The translations under genes were made by a program, and so were the position numbers. Positions 43,068 through 52,522 of a stretch of DNA of 64,000 nucleotides are shown piece after piece. The notes under the pieces are model-generated. The model worked only from the letters and a program-made list of their open reading frames with translations. It was not told where the DNA came from and did not search any database. How positions within the stretch are numbered: the stretch's first letter is position 1; every line of letters starts with the position of its first letter. Source of the stretch: Pandoraea anhela (GTDB lineage Bacteria; Pseudomonadota; Gammaproteobacteria; Burkholderiales; Burkholderiaceae). The stretch spans positions 372,001 to 436,000 of the forward strand of contig NZ_CABPSB010000002.1 of assembly GCF_902459655.1 (NCBI RefSeq). Reading direction: 5' to 3'.

Positions 43068-45544
43068 GACCCCGACTCCCCGATGAGATCCACGACCGCG
43101 CGCAACAACGCGTCGTCGTGGAAGCTGCCCTTCGCGAGGTAATAATCGGCACCCGCATCGAGTCCGCGCTGCCGATCTTCCTCGCGATCCTTGTATGAAA
43201 CGATCATGACCGGCAGTTCTGCCGTGCGCGCATCGCGCTTGATGAGCGTGACCAGCTCGATGCCGTCCATGCGTGGCATGTCGACATCGGTAATCACCAT
43301 ATCGAACGATTCGCTGCGCACGGCATTCCACCCGTCCATCCCATCGACGGCCACACTCACGTCGTAGCCGCGCGCGGCGAGCAGCTTGCGTTCGAGTTCG
43401 CGCACGGTCAGGGAATCGTCCACGACCAGTACGCGCTTGCGGCCGCGGCCGCTTACCTGCGCGGCGCGCATCGGCAAACGTTCCAGCGACCCGATCTCCA
43501 CCGCCTTGACGATCGAGCGCACCAGATCGGCCGTATCGATGATGAGTAACGGCGAGCCGTCTTCCGCGAGCGCACCGGCGGCGATGTTGGGCACTTTGCC
43601 GAGCCGCGCGTCCAGCGGCTGCACGACCAGCATACGCTCACCGAGGAATTTATCGACGGCCAGCCCGTAACGCGCCTCGCCTTCGCCGAAGACCACCACC
43701 GGCTGATCGCCGGATACGCCCATCGGCTCGGTGCCGCAAAGCACCTGCTGCGCGCTGACGAGGCCGATCTGTCTGCCGTCCAGCGTGAAATGCGGACGCC
43801 CCTCGAGCATATCGATCTGTTCCTGCGGCAACGCCAGCGTGCGCGACAGGTTCGCAAGCGGCAGCGCGTAGGGCTCGCCGGCAATCTCCACGAGCAGACT
43901 GCGCACCACCGAGAGCGTGAGCGGCAATTGCAGAATGAACTTCGTGCCGCGCCCCGGCGTGTGTTCGATGCGCACCGTGCCGCGCACCATCGCCACCATC
44001 GCGCGCACGGCATCGAGGCCGACACCGCGCCCGGAAACATCCGTCACCGTGTCGCGCAGCGTGAAGCCCGGCAGCATCAGGAATTCGAGCAACTCGTTGT
44101 CGTCCAGACGCTGCGCCGTATCCGTCGTCACCAGTCCGCGCTTGACGACGGCATCGCGCACGCGCGCCAGGTCGATGCCCGCGCCATCGTCGGCCACGCT
44201 CACGAGGAGCAGGCCCGCGCTGTGGCGCGCACTGAGGGTGATGACCCCTTCGGACGGTTTGCCCGCCGCCGCGCGCACCGCCGGGCTTTCCAACCCATGA
44301 TCGACGGCGTTGCGCAGCAAATGCCCGAGCGGCGCTTCGAGTTGATCGAGGATATCGCGGTCGACCTGCGTATCGGCACCGCGAATTTCGAGGCGCGCCG
44401 GTTTGCCGAGCGAGCGGCCCAGATCGCGCACCATGCGAGCGAAGCCGCCGAGCCGGTCGTCGATCGGCCGCATGCGGCATGCGAGCGCTTCGTCGTACAA
44501 ACGCTGCGAGAGTTGTGTCGAGCGTCGGTCGAAGTCGTCGAGTTCGTGAATCTGCTCCGCGAGCAACTGGGCACCGACACCGAGCGCACGACGCAGATCC
44601 GCCAGCGCCGAGAGCAGCACCTGGCGATCGTCGTCCGAACGATCCGCGACCTGCGCAAGCGCCGAACTCACACGGTCGAGCGCATCGCCTGCGTCGTGCT
44701 GATGACGTTTGAGCCGCTGCAACGATTGTGCGAACGGCTGCGACCAGCGCGACGCGACCAATGCCTCGCTGGACAGCCGCAACAGGCGATCGAGATTTTC
44801 CGCCGAGACGCGCAACGCCCGCGTGGCGCCGTCCGTCACCTCGGACTTGCGTTGCGGATCGGCGCCGCGCAAGTCATCGAGCCTATCGAGCCTATCGCGC
44901 GCGCCGTCGACTTCGGGCAACGCACGCATCGCCGCCGGCATCGATCCCGACAGCCCCCCCGCCTCCGACGAAGCCGGTATCGGCGCTGGTGCCGGCATCG
45001 ATATGTTTTGCGGCGCCGGAACGGGCATTGCGGCGGGCGTCTGCGTGCCGGTGTCGCCGGCGGTCGTGCCGTAGCTGGCGTACTCGAAGGCCGTCGGTTC
45101 ATTCGGCGAGGCCGCACCTTGCGCCTCGCCCTCGACGAGCGACGCCAGCGTTTGCGTAAACGTGTCGACGAAGGTGTCGATCTCCGCCTTGCCTGCACCC
45201 TGCGCCCAATTCGGGTCGCGCCCCGGCGGATGCGCGAGGCGCATGAGCAGATCCACGCCCTGCAACAGACGGTCGATGAGCGGCACGTCCAGCACGAGCG
45301 CACCGCGCTGCGCGGCAACGAAGGCGTCTTCGAGCACGTGCGCAAGCGACACCCCCGCCTCTACGCCGACGATTCGCGCCGCCCCCTTGAGCGAGTGCGC
45401 CGCCCGCATGCAGGCTTCGAGCCGGGAGGCGTCCGTCGGGGCGCGTTCGAGGGCCAGCAGTCCGTCGCCGAGCACCTGTGCCTGCGTCTCCGTCTCCATG
45501 CGGAACAGGTCGAGCAGCGTGGCGTTTTGCAGATCGTCGCTCAT
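43064..45544 (-). CDS. wspE: WspE: hybrid CheA-type histidine kinase with receiver
   Basis: Central kinase of the Wsp pathway, 826 residues. An N-terminal Hpt domain carries the phospho-His in MRAAHSLKGAARIVG (near residue 50), followed by a Pro/Ala-rich linker, dimerisation helices, an HATPase domain (LRNAVDHGLESPAVR for the N box, ADDGAGIDLARV for G1), a CheW-like domain, and a C-terminal receiver (VLVVDDSLTVRELERKLL; phospho-Asp in MVITDVDMPRMDG). The ATG at 45544 overlaps the wspD stop. It passes phosphate to WspR and WspF. Confidence 0.94.
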   Translation of the reverse strand: MSDDLQNATLLDLFRMETETQAQVLGDGLLALERAPTDASRLEACMRAAHSLKGAARIVGVEAGVSLAHVLEDAFVAAQRGALVLDVPLIDRLLQGVDLLMRLAHPPGRDPNWAQGAGKAEIDTFVDTFTQTLASLVEGEAQGAASPNEPTAFEYASYGTTAGDTGTQTPAAMPVPAPQNISMPAPAPIPASSEAGGLSGSMPAAMRALPEVDGARDRLDRLDDLRGADPQRKSEVTDGATRALRVSAENLDRLLRLSSEALVASRWSQPFAQSLQRLKRHQHDAGDALDRVSSALAQVADRSDDDRQVLLSALADLRRALGVGAQLLAEQIHELDDFDRRSTQLSQRLYDEALACRMRPIDDRLGGFARMVRDLGRSLGKPARLEIRGADTQVDRDILDQLEAPLGHLLRNAVDHGLESPAVRAAAGKPSEGVITLSARHSAGLLLVSVADDGAGIDLARVRDAVVKRGLVTTDTAQRLDDNELLEFLMLPGFTLRDTVTDVSGRGVGLDAVRAMVAMVRGTVRIEHTPGRGTKFILQLPLTLSVVRSLLVEIAGEPYALPLANLSRTLALPQEQIDMLEGRPHFTLDGRQIGLVSAQQVLCGTEPMGVSGDQPVVVFGEGEARYGLAVDKFLGERMLVVQPLDARLGKVPNIAAGALAEDGSPLLIIDTADLVRSIVKAVEIGSLERLPMRAAQVSGRGRKRVLVVDDSLTVRELERKLLAARGYDVSVAVDGMDGWNAVRSESFDMVITDVDMPRMDGIELVTLIKRDARTAELPVMIVSYKDREEDRQRGLDAGADYYLAKGSFHDDALLRAVVDLIGESGS

Positions 45545-46200
45545 GCGAGACTCCGGTCGAACGCCGCGCCTACGCGCAACGGGTCGAGCACACCGACGAT
45601 ATGCTCGCGCCAGGGCAACACCGCGACGGAAAAACCGTCCGAGGCCCCCAGCGCCGTTGCCGGCACCGGCCCGAATGCCGAACTGGCAGGCGAGATCGTG
45701 CCGTGCACTTCCGTCACAGGGAAAGCGCTCAGGTGATGGCCGTGACGCAGCGCGAGCAAGCGCGCCGTACTCGCGCGCAGCGCATTCGTCGGCGTACCCT
45801 GCGTCTGGGGCGCAGGTTGCACCCCGAGCAGTTCCCCGAGCGACAGGCACGGCACGAGCGCACCGCGCAAATTGACGAGCCCCAGCAATGCGCGCTGACG
45901 ATGTCCCGGCACCGAGTGCCAGCCCCGCATCGGCGCGACTTCTTCGATCGCGGCAGCGGGCAGCGCGAGCCATTCGTCGGCCAGACGGAAGAGCAACAAC
46001 GAAGCGCCCCGCACCGTTTCATGCCCGCTGGGCACCGCACGCCAGGGCGACGGGTCGGCCGGCACGACGGGCAGGCGGTCGAGCAGTTCCGCCGCCTTGC
46101 GGTGCAGCGAGCCGCTCTCCGGTTTGGCGGTTTGCGTCGCGGCACTCTGGCGATCGCCGGACACGGGACCGGTCTCAGGCGCGAATTCGTGATCGGTCAT
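45541..46200 (-). CDS. wspD: WspD: CheW-like adaptor
   Basis: Couples the WspA receptor to the WspE kinase at the membrane. The 219-residue protein has a CheW domain over roughly residues 70-205 (LLLFRLADEWLALPAAAIEEVAPMR, LLGLVNLRGALVPCLSLGELLG), preceded by a short polar N-terminus. Start and stop each overlap the neighbouring genes by 4 bases. Confidence 0.9.
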   Translation of the reverse strand: MTDHEFAPETGPVSGDRQSAATQTAKPESGSLHRKAAELLDRLPVVPADPSPWRAVPSGHETVRGASLLLFRLADEWLALPAAAIEEVAPMRGWHSVPGHRQRALLGLVNLRGALVPCLSLGELLGVQPAPQTQGTPTNALRASTARLLALRHGHHLSAFPVTEVHGTISPASSAFGPVPATALGASDGFSVAVLPWREHIVGVLDPLRVGAAFDRSLA

Positions 46201-47651
46201 CGATGTCGTGTCCCGTGGCGATGCGTCTGGTCATGCGATTCGGATGTCGTCGTGTGATTGCGCTCGGCACGGTCCGCTCTGTCGGCCCGGTCGAGCAACC
46301 GCTTCGCGCCGACGGCGTCGCCGCGCGCATCGAGCAACGCAGCGCAGTGCACCAGGGCCTCATAGTGCCCCGGGTCGAGATACAGTGCGCGACGGTAATG
46401 CATGAGGGCGCCGGATGCGTCGCCGCTCGCGTCTTCGACCAGTCCGAGCAGATACTCCGCCTGTGCGTTGGCGCGGTCCGTCGCGAGCACCGCGCGACAC
46501 AACGACACGGCCTGCACGAAGTCGCCGGCGTCGGCAGCGGCACCCGCCTGCGCCAATTGCCCGGCAATCGCGTCGATGGCGGCAGGGGGTGTCGTATCGG
46601 GCTCGCGTGCGGCGGCGGTCTCGACCGGTTCCCTCGCCGCGACGACCGGCGGCGCAAAAGTTCGGACGCCGTCCACGTGCGCCACATGCTGCGACGGAGT
46701 GCGCTGCTGCGTAACGGCCTCGATGGGGCTCACCGGCGGCGCCACATGGAAGGTCGCGAGCGTGCCCGTCGGGCGCGTCGACCCTGCCGGCGGCACCGTC
46801 ACGTCGCGCACCGGCCCGGCAATGCGAAACGAAAACGCCTGCACATGCCCGGTCGGCGCCAGCCCGTTGCTGGTGAGCGTGCCACCCTCGGCGGGGCCGG
46901 CGAACAGCGTCGCCCCCATACGCATGAGTTGCTCCAGCGCAGCGATGGCGCGACGCTGCCCGTCGCGATCGAAATAGATCAGCACGTTACGGAAAAACAC
47001 GAAGTCGAACGTGCCCAGCCGGTCGACGAGCGTTGCATCGAAGAGGTTTCCTGCATGCCACCGCACCTGCGGGCGCAGCGCGTCCACGACGCGGTAGTTC
47101 TCCTGCTCCGCCGTGAAATAGCGATCCCGGAACACCATCGTGTCCGGCGGGCCGCGAAAGGAATTGCGACCGTACAGTCCAGCTCGCGCCACCGCGAGCG
47201 CGCGCTCGCTGATGTCGAGCGCATCGATGGTGAAGTCGTTCGCCGCGAATCCCGCGTCGAACATCGTCATCGCCATCGAGTACGGCTCCTCGCCGGTCGA
47301 ACACGGCAGGCTCAGCAATCGGATGGGCTGCGCCTCGCGCGGCGTGCCACAACGCGACACGCGGGCTTCCTGCGCCATCTGCGCGAGCGCCGTGAACGCG
47401 TCGCGATGCCGGTAGAACCACGTTTCCGGCACCACGACCGCCTCGATCAGCGCCTGAAGCTCCTGCGGCGACTGTTGCAGTCGCTGCCAATAGCGCGAGT
47501 ACGGTGGGGTGTCCTGCATCGCGGCGGAAAGCGTGCAAAGGACGGCAAGACGCGCACGCACCGCACGTTCGATAGCGTTGACGCCGAGCGTCTCGGCGTC
47601 GAGCCCCATCGTGTCGCGCAGCAAACGTTCGATGTCTTGCACGTGGCTCAT
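46197..47651 (-). CDS. wspC: WspC: CheR-type methyltransferase with TPR tail
   Basis: Methylates glutamates of the WspA receptor using S-adenosylmethionine. The 484-residue protein has the CheR N-terminal helix domain, a SAM-binding domain (RLLSLPCSTGEEPYSMAM, IDALDISERALAVARAGLYG, FDFVFFRNVLIYFD) and a C-terminal TPR region (AEYLLGLVEDASGDASGALMHYRRALYLDPGHYEAL), the layout specific to WspC. It overlaps both neighbouring genes by 4 bases. Confidence 0.92.
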   Translation of the reverse strand: MSHVQDIERLLRDTMGLDAETLGVNAIERAVRARLAVLCTLSAAMQDTPPYSRYWQRLQQSPQELQALIEAVVVPETWFYRHRDAFTALAQMAQEARVSRCGTPREAQPIRLLSLPCSTGEEPYSMAMTMFDAGFAANDFTIDALDISERALAVARAGLYGRNSFRGPPDTMVFRDRYFTAEQENYRVVDALRPQVRWHAGNLFDATLVDRLGTFDFVFFRNVLIYFDRDGQRRAIAALEQLMRMGATLFAGPAEGGTLTSNGLAPTGHVQAFSFRIAGPVRDVTVPPAGSTRPTGTLATFHVAPPVSPIEAVTQQRTPSQHVAHVDGVRTFAPPVVAAREPVETAAAREPDTTPPAAIDAIAGQLAQAGAAADAGDFVQAVSLCRAVLATDRANAQAEYLLGLVEDASGDASGALMHYRRALYLDPGHYEALVHCAALLDARGDAVGAKRLLDRADRADRAERNHTTTSESHDQTHRHGTRHR

Positions 47652-48208
47652 GACGAGGCCCTCGCTTCGTCGATATCGTCGGATCCACCGGATCCACCGA
47701 GTCCACTGGGTCCGCTGGGTCCGTTAGCTTCCCCGGCTTCGTCGCTCAGGGCGCGCTTCGCGGCGTCGAACAGCAACGCACGCGCTTCGTCGCTCAGCAG
47801 CCGGTCGATGTGCACCCACTGCACGAGCCCGTCTTCCGTATCGAGCACGGGGCCGAGATAGCGCCCCTCGGGCAGTTCGATGCCGCTCGGCTTGAACGCG
47901 GCAGCGTCCGCACGCAAGGTATCGGTGGCGCGCTCGACGAGCACGCCCAGCCGCCGCGCCTGCGGGCCGGGTGCGGGATAGTGGACGAGCACCAGCCGTG
48001 TCGAGCGTCGCTCGGGCGCACCGCACCCCGTCGCCAGACACGTCAGATCGATGACCGGCACGGACTCGCCCCGGTAACTGAATGCCCCGGCCACCCAGGC
48101 GGGCGCCGCAGGTAGTCGCTTGAGCGCGAGCCACGGCAATACCTCGGCCACATGGCCGGCTTCGATGACGTAGTGATCGGTCGCGATAGCAAAACGCAAG
48201 AACAGCAT
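47648..48208 (-). CDS. wspB: WspB: CheW-like adaptor
   Basis: Second adaptor of the Wsp complex, 186 residues with one CheW domain (MLFLRFAIATDHYVIEAGHVAEVLP, WVAGAFSYRGESVPVIDLTCLA). I chose the ATG at 48208 since MLFLRF begins the domain directly; an upstream TTG frame adding 14 residues would overlap the wspA end. The C-terminal tail is a low-complexity Gly/Ser/Pro run (GPSGPSGLGGSGGS) encoded by repeated TGGGTCCGC units near 47700-47727, unusual for the family and prone to length change. Confidence 0.87.
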   Translation of the reverse strand: MLFLRFAIATDHYVIEAGHVAEVLPWLALKRLPAAPAWVAGAFSYRGESVPVIDLTCLATGCGAPERRSTRLVLVHYPAPGPQARRLGVLVERATDTLRADAAAFKPSGIELPEGRYLGPVLDTEDGLVQWVHIDRLLSDEARALLFDAAKRALSDEAGEANGPSGPSGLGGSGGSDDIDEARASS

Positions 48209-48246
48209 GTCGGTATCCGCGAATGACGACGAGCGTGCCGGCGCCC

Positions 48247-49893
48247 TCAAACCAGGCCCGTCGGGAGCGCCTGCACCTTGAAGCGCGACACCCCGCTCTT
48301 GAGCCCGTTGGCGACGTGATTGAGTTCTTCGATAGCCTGACTGGACTGCTGCAACGACTCGGCCGTCTGCTGCGCAGCTTCGGACAGTTGCACCAGCGCC
48401 TGATTGATCTGCTCCGCCCCGGTTGCCTGTGCCTGCATGCCTTCGTTGACGACCTGGAAGCGCGGCGGCAGCGTCTGCACTTGCGTAATGATCTGCGCGA
48501 GCTGATCGCCGACCTGACGCATCTCGTCCATGCCGCGGCGCACTTCCTCGGCAAATTTGTCCATGCCCATGACACCGGCCGACACTGCCGACTGGATTTC
48601 CTTGATCATCTGTTCGATGTCATAGGTCGCCACGGCTGTCTGGTCGGCAAGACGACGAATTTCCGTCGCCACCACCGCGAAGCCGCGCCCGTACTCGCCC
48701 GCCTTCTCGGCCTCGATCGCCGCGTTGAGCGAAAGCAGGTTGGTCTGATCGGCCACCTTCGTGATCGTGGTCACGACCTGATTGATGTTGCCGGCCTTCT
48801 CGTTGAGGATGCCGAGCTTGCCGTTCACGGAGCCCGCCGCCTCCACCACGTGACGCATCGCCTCTTCCATGCGCGTCAGCCCGACGTGTCCCGTGCCGGC
48901 GAGCGTCGCCGCGTGTTCGGCCACGCCCGCGACTTCGGTCATGGTGCGCGCCAGATCGCGCGAGGTCGCGAAAATCTCGCGCGAGGTGGCGCCGATTTCC
49001 GTGGTCGTCGCCGCCGTCTCCGATGCCGTGGCCTGTTGCTGACGCGATGTCGCCGCAATCTCGGTCACGGACGTTGTCACTTGCAGCGCCGATTTCTGCG
49101 CCTGCCCGACGAGGCCGGTCAGTTCGTCCGTCATCCGGTTGAAGCCCGACTCCAGCGCACCGAATTCGTCACGTCGCTCCAGATCGAGACGCTTGGTCAG
49201 ATCGCCCGCGCGCATGACTTCCAGAATCTGCATCACGCTCGCGAGCGGCACGCTGATCGCGCGGAACAGCAGCCAGCCGGCCAGTATCGCCACGGCCAGC
49301 GTCACGACCAGCGTGATGAGCAACGTGGCCTTGGCGGCCGTCACCGCTTCGCTGATGTTATGCGTGGCTTCGTCCGCGTAAGTCTTGTTGGTATCGACCA
49401 GACGCTGGATAGCGGAGCGTCCGCGCCCCCACTCCGGGTAAAGCTGTTCGGTGAGCATGGCGCGCGCCGCCGGCATCTGGCCATCGACGACAAGCTTGAT
49501 GACCTGCGTGCTGATACGACCGTACTGGTTGCGCGTGCCGCGCACTTCGTCGTATTGCATCTTGTCCGTCGGGCGATTGACCGTCGTGCCGTAATCCTTG
49601 ATCCAGCTGTCGATGCGGGCGTCGGCCGCGCGCAGGGCGTCGAGGTCGACCGCGCGCGTGCGGTCGTTATCGTCGATGGCGACGACCTGCTGGAGCAACT
49701 GGTAGCTTTCGAACCAAGCGCCACGCAGCATCGTGCTGTAGTAAAGCCCCGGCGCGGAATCGTCTTCCACGCTGCGAGCCTCCGCTTCTATGGCGGACAG
49801 CCGCGTGTAAGCAACGCCTGCCATCAGGGCCATCAAGGCAAGGATCAGGCCAAAACTGGCCAGAATGCGATGTCGGATCGACCAGTGTTTCAC
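48247..49893 (-). CDS. wspA: WspA: membrane-bound methyl-accepting receptor
   Basis: Surface- or envelope-stress-sensing receptor, 548 residues. A first transmembrane helix ([20 protein letters not shown]) leads to a four-helix periplasmic domain, then the second helix ([22 protein letters not shown]), HAMP, and a cytoplasmic signalling domain whose tip contains [42 protein letters not shown]. The receptor starts the wspABCDEFR operon; its promoter should lie in 49894-50090, where I see no clear -35/-10. Confidence 0.94.
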   Translation of the reverse strand: MKHWSIRHRILASFGLILALMALMAGVAYTRLSAIEAEARSVEDDSAPGLYYSTMLRGAWFESYQLLQQVVAIDDNDRTRAVDLDALRAADARIDSWIKDYGTTVNRPTDKMQYDEVRGTRNQYGRISTQVIKLVVDGQMPAARAMLTEQLYPEWGRGRSAIQRLVDTNKTYADEATHNISEAVTAAKATLLITLVVTLAVAILAGWLLFRAISVPLASVMQILEVMRAGDLTKRLDLERRDEFGALESGFNRMTDELTGLVGQAQKSALQVTTSVTEIAATSRQQQATASETAATTTEIGATSREIFATSRDLARTMTEVAGVAEHAATLAGTGHVGLTRMEEAMRHVVEAAGSVNGKLGILNEKAGNINQVVTTITKVADQTNLLSLNAAIEAEKAGEYGRGFAVVATEIRRLADQTAVATYDIEQMIKEIQSAVSAGVMGMDKFAEEVRRGMDEMRQVGDQLAQIITQVQTLPPRFQVVNEGMQAQATGAEQINQALVQLSEAAQQTAESLQQSSQAIEELNHVANGLKSGVSRFKVQALPTGLV

Positions 49894-50091
49894 GCCGCGC
49901 TCCCGTTCGGGTTCATGCCCGGCGCCGAAAGGGCAGCGCGGGGCTTTTTGAGGTTACGCCGATTCTATTACAGCGGCCCGGGAGGGCAACGTCGGTCAAG
50001 CCGTGTATTTGGGTTTATTTCTGATTCGTCGCGCACTCCCGGGCACGGGGTGTGCCCGAGGGACCGCTGTCCCGATGTCGGCCGGCGAGCC

Positions 50092-50934
50092 TCAGCGGGT
50101 AAGCTCGCGCAGGGCGTCCGCCGTCATGGGCGCGAGCGCCAACGGCGCGGCTGCGGACGTCAGGGCGCCGAGCGACGCCGTATTGTCCGGGGAAACGCTG
50201 CCATCCGGCAGGTAGAGATTGTTCTCGAAACCGATTCGGGCGTGGCCGCCTTGCAACACTGCGGCCAGCGCGCATTCGGCCTCGCGCGGTCCGAAGGCGC
50301 ACATCGCCCATGGCGTGGCGTCCGACGCTTCGCCCAGCGCGTCCGCCCCGGTCTTCCACGCATGCAGGAACGGCAGAAGATCGGTGGGCGAGGACAACTG
50401 GCCCTTGCTGTATCGACCCAGCACGAACAGCACCCAGTGACGGCCCGGCGCAATCGCGCCGCGCGCGCGCAGCCGCCAGTAATGTGCGACGTCGTCGGTG
50501 TCGTACAGGATGTACTGCGTGGCGATCTGCGTTTGCCATAGCCACGCGAAGAACGCTTCGGCGGCAGGCGCATGGGCCGCATCGGGCAGGACCTCGCGCA
50601 ACGCCACCGAGATCGCCTCGGGACGCAACGCCTGCACCGTCGCGATCTGCTGCGCCGGTGTGTAAATGCCAACGGCTTCGGTCGTCACCTGCAACACAAG
50701 CGCGTTGCCCACGGCACGCCGCACGGCGGCGATCCCGGCTTCGTAATCCGGCACTTCGAGACTGTGCGTACCGTCCGCCTTGCGCACGTGCAGGTGGATC
50801 ATGGCCGCGCCCGCGTCCAGACAGGCCTTGGCGCATGCGCCCAATTCGTCCGGCGTGATCGGCAGCGCCGGGTGATCGGCGTGCGTTCGGCGGGCGCCGT
50901 TAGGTGCGACGGCCAGCGCGTAAGCCCGCGTCAT
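50092..50934 (-). CDS. BKACE family beta-keto acid cleavage enzyme (DUF849)
   Basis: Zinc-dependent enzyme of 280 residues that condenses a beta-keto acid with acetyl-CoA to give acetoacetate and a new CoA ester, as in lysine fermentation (Kce). The N-terminal metal-binding pair is in GAAMIHLHVRK, followed by VLQVTTEAVGIYTP, and GHARIGFENNLYLPDG near the end holds further active-site residues. The ATG overlaps the stop of the upstream aminotransferase by 4 bases, so the pair is one operon: the aminotransferase may produce the keto acid that this enzyme cleaves. The exact substrate is unknown. Confidence 0.87.
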   Translation of the reverse strand: MTRAYALAVAPNGARRTHADHPALPITPDELGACAKACLDAGAAMIHLHVRKADGTHSLEVPDYEAGIAAVRRAVGNALVLQVTTEAVGIYTPAQQIATVQALRPEAISVALREVLPDAAHAPAAEAFFAWLWQTQIATQYILYDTDDVAHYWRLRARGAIAPGRHWVLFVLGRYSKGQLSSPTDLLPFLHAWKTGADALGEASDATPWAMCAFGPREAECALAAVLQGGHARIGFENNLYLPDGSVSPDNTASLGALTSAAAPLALAPMTADALRELTR

Positions 50935-52274
50935 GCCACGCCCCCGACCTTCACGCCGGTGACATCGGCGACCGACAACGCCAGACGCTCCACGATGCGC
51001 TCGATGTCGTCCGACCGGCAGATGAACGGCGGCGCAATCAATGCGTGATCCCCATGCACGCCATCGACCGTCCCGCCCATCGGATAGATCAGCAGACCGC
51101 GCGCCTTGGCGGCAGACTTCAAACGGGCGTGTGTCTTGTCGGCCGTCGGCAGCGTCTGCTTCGTCGCACGGTCGGCCACGAATTCGACGCCGACGAACAA
51201 CCCGCGCCCACGCACATCGCCCACGTTCGGGTGATCGGCGAAGACCTCGCGCAAACGTGCGCGCAACTGCGCGCCGCGCGCCTTCACGTTGTCCAACAAA
51301 TGCTCCTCGGCGATCGTGCGCTGCACGGCCAGCGCTGCGGCGCACGCCATCGCGTGACCGAGGTACGTGTGCCCGTGCTGGAAGAAACCGGAGCCGCCGA
51401 CCACGGCGTCGAAAATCCTGTCGGAACATAGCATCGCGCCGATCGGCTGGTACCCCGCGCCCAACCCCTTGGCGATGACCAGAATGTCCGGCGTGACGCC
51501 GTCTTCCTCGCACGCGAACAGGTGGCCGGTGCGGCCCATGCCCGACATGACTTCGTCGAGCAGCAACAATACGCCGTACTTGTCACACACGGCGCGCATG
51601 CGCTTGAGGTAGTCGCCGACCGGCGGCACCGCGCCCGCCGTGGCGCCGACCACGGTCTCCGCAACGAATGCAATCACCGTGTCGCCGCCCAGTGCCAGAA
51701 TCTTCGCTTCGAGTTCGTCCGCCAGACGCTGCACGTACGCCGCATCGCTCTCGCCGTCGAGACGTTCGCGATAGGCGAAGCAGGGCGAGACGTGATGCGC
51801 CGGCACCAGCAGCGGCAGGAACGGTTCGCGCCGCCACGCATTGCCGCCGATGGCCAGCGCGCCGAGCGTGTTGCCGTGATAGCTCTGGCGACGCGCGATG
51901 AAGTACTGACGCTGCGGCTGACCGATCTCGACGAAATACTGACGCGCCAGTTTGAGCGCCGCCTCCACGCCTTCGGAGCCGCCGCTGACGAAGTACACAT
52001 GGTTCAGGTCGCCGGGCGCGCTCGCCGCGAGCGTGTCGGCCAGTTGCTCGGCGACTTCCGTCGTGAAGAACGACGTATGCGCATAGGCCAGTTGCGCGGC
52101 TTGCCGTTGCATCGCCTCGATCACGCGCGGATGTCCATGACCCAGACAGGAAACGGCCGCGCCGCCGCACGCATCGAGATAGCGCCTGCCGTCGCTGTCG
52201 ATCAACTCGATTCCCTGACCGCCGACCGCGACGGGCAACGTCTGACGCGGATTGCGGTGAAACACGTGAGTCAT
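50931..52274 (-). CDS. Class III PLP-dependent aminotransferase
   Basis: Aminotransferase of 447 residues, omega-amino acid:pyruvate type. Landmarks are GGAAVSCLGHGHPRVIEAM, VYFVSGGSEGVEAALKLAR, RRQSYHGNT, LLLLDEVMSGMGRTG and the cofactor lysine in VIAKGLGAGYQPIGA. The ATG at 52274 matches the usual N-terminus. It is cotranscribed with the BKACE gene, and divergent from an RpiR-type regulator; together they look like a catabolic unit for a beta-amino or omega-amino compound. Confidence 0.9.
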   Translation of the reverse strand: MTHVFHRNPRQTLPVAVGGQGIELIDSDGRRYLDACGGAAVSCLGHGHPRVIEAMQRQAAQLAYAHTSFFTTEVAEQLADTLAASAPGDLNHVYFVSGGSEGVEAALKLARQYFVEIGQPQRQYFIARRQSYHGNTLGALAIGGNAWRREPFLPLLVPAHHVSPCFAYRERLDGESDAAYVQRLADELEAKILALGGDTVIAFVAETVVGATAGAVPPVGDYLKRMRAVCDKYGVLLLLDEVMSGMGRTGHLFACEEDGVTPDILVIAKGLGAGYQPIGAMLCSDRIFDAVVGGSGFFQHGHTYLGHAMACAAALAVQRTIAEEHLLDNVKARGAQLRARLREVFADHPNVGDVRGRGLFVGVEFVADRATKQTLPTADKTHARLKSAAKARGLLIYPMGGTVDGVHGDHALIAPPFICRSDDIERIVERLALSVADVTGVKVGGVA

Positions 52275-52522
52275 GCCTGAACCTCTGACGAAAAGATGCT
52301 GAGAGACGGGTGAATGTCGTTGGGCATGCTGCCGGAAACGACGACGATGCAGCCATCGTGGCGCGTAGCCATGGCGCTCAGTGTAGGCGTATCGCCCATC
52401 GTTTGCAACATATGTTTCACGTTCTTTGTATTCGCAACACTTCGCGCAACCCGGTACCACACTCGGTGTTTCATCACAGCCTAAGTCCCCCGGGGAAAGC
52501 GCGTGCGCGATGACGGCTTTTC

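Noticed and set aside
43790-47861. Long plus-strand open frames (648 and 657 codons) opposite wspE, wspD and wspC
   Set aside because: Low-complexity Arg/His-rich translations opposite genes with strong family motifs.
48223-50541. 772-codon open frame on the plus strand opposite wspA
   Set aside because: Antisense to a clear receptor gene, with no signal, motif or ribosome site of its own.
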